From Gammaproteobacteria bacterium (GTDB taxonomy: Bacteria > Pseudomonadota > Gammaproteobacteria > VBWC01): DNA of 64,000 bases. The stretch spans positions 44,323 through 108,322 of the forward strand of contig VBWC01000008.1 in assembly GCA_006218035.1 (NCBI GenBank), given 5' to 3'. Shown here in pieces: positions 63,449 to 64,000 of the stretch (position 1 is the first letter of the stretch; each line of letters starts with the position of its first letter). Below the pieces are notes generated by a model. That model ran no database searches. It had not been told where the DNA came from and worked only from the letters and a program-made list of their open reading frames with translations. The position numbers and the translations under genes were made by a program.

Positions 63449-64000
63449 ACATCAACGCGAAATATCGAATAATCGCCAGCAACGTATCGCCAACAATACC
63501 AAGGCCGCTGGCTGCGCCGTCCCTGACCCGATCGATACGCGTTTTTCGGGTTTGATTGGTTTCATGTGATCCACATCAGCGATTACCGGGATTGAATACG
63601 CTGCTTAGGCATACGGTTTCCCTGCGGTAGAGGCGGCCTCCCATGACTATCATCATGAGATCGCTGCGACAGAAAACCATGATGCGCAGCGGGTGTTCGT
63701 ACACAACTCTGAAACTATGGGGGCAGCATAGTCTCGATACTGATCGCGGTCGGTGCGGTGACACACATTAGACGACAGCTTCCTGGTCGTCGGAGTAACA
63801 ATCCTAAGGCGACCGGACTAGCGTCAACCGCACCGTACCCCTGAATCAGGGCCGCGGCAGATATTTGAGTGAACATCCGATCAGGCTGCGCGCCATTAGC
63901 AGGCTGTTGAGAAACAGCCTGCGTGCGGTGCATGGATGCATTGCCATTTTTCAAACAGGTTTTCAACTGTTTGAAAAATGAAGCAAAGCAAAAATCACAT
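63449..64000. other. Non-coding end of window with two hairpins
   Basis: No gene is supported in the last 550 bases; the two short minus-strand ORFs there resemble nothing. Two strong hairpins lie near the end: GCAGGCTGTT/AACAGCCTGC (63899-63922) and CATTTTTCAAACAG/CTGTTTGAAAAATG (63945-63980). These may be the edge of an insertion element or MITE continuing past the window. Confidence 0.55.

Overview
The window reads as chromosome of a Gammaproteobacterium with fairly high GC. The tig-clpP-clpX-lon-hup-ppiD order, yejABEF, ettA, glnE and prmB all fit this. No rRNA or species marker is present, so nothing finer than class is claimed. The catabolic content (copper nitrite reductase cluster with an NO-responsive repressor, two very large multihaem cytochromes, a split glycolate oxidase plus an alanine/serine-glyoxylate aminotransferase) would suit a respiratory, possibly chemolithotrophic or autotrophic organism. 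That lifestyle is inference.

Layout. 1-3.9 kb (minus): partial methyltransferase, bactofilin, glnE. 4.1-8.2 kb: an ncgABC-nirK operon (two-domain multicopper oxidase, two c-type cytochromes, NirK) on the minus strand, divergent from nsrR, with a convincing NsrR-type palindrome upstream of ncgA. 8.5-15.3 kb (minus): peptide ABC transporter yejABEF. 15.4-17.5 kb: fabI and a DAACS symporter, convergent. 17.7-27.5 kb (minus): ppiD, tRNA-Asp, tRNA-Val, hupB, lon, clpX, clpP, tig and a five-tRNA run (Leu, Lys, His, Arg, Pro) in which the Arg gene looks damaged in its 5' half. 27.5-30 kb (minus): MFS permease and aroC. 30-33.6 kb (plus): PAS histidine kinase, response regulator, receiver-GGDEF-EAL protein. 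33.6-37.4 kb (minus): membrane monohaem cytochrome, small cytochrome c, hemN, prmB.

37.5-54.4 kb is the most unusual part. glcD, glcE and glcF are all present but separated. Between glcD and glcE lies a roughly 10-kb block: a Sel1/ankyrin secreted protein and a ferredoxin-FAD oxidoreductase on the minus strand, then on the plus strand a b-haem-like membrane protein, a 21-haem and a 19-20-haem periplasmic cytochrome, an unrecognised exported protein and a TPR plus outer-membrane-barrel protein. Together these have the parts needed for an electron conduit from cytoplasm or quinone pool across the envelope. Between glcE and glcF are a DNA-deoxyinosine glycosylase, a DUF3187 and a DUF3943 protein. 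An aminotransferase that would convert glyoxylate to glycine follows glcF.

56-64 kb: ettA, then a repeat-rich patch bounded by two copies of the ettA 3' end (same last 12 residues, different codons), holding an AT-richer orphan membrane protein, a remnant RAYT transposase with inverted palindromic repeats and a truncated CsbD gene. A minus-strand envelope-stress-like cluster follows (two BON proteins, ferritin-like protein, DUF5670, frameshifted DUF3309, OmpA/DUF4398 lipoprotein). At least four families of dispersed palindromic repeats occupy the intergenic spaces.
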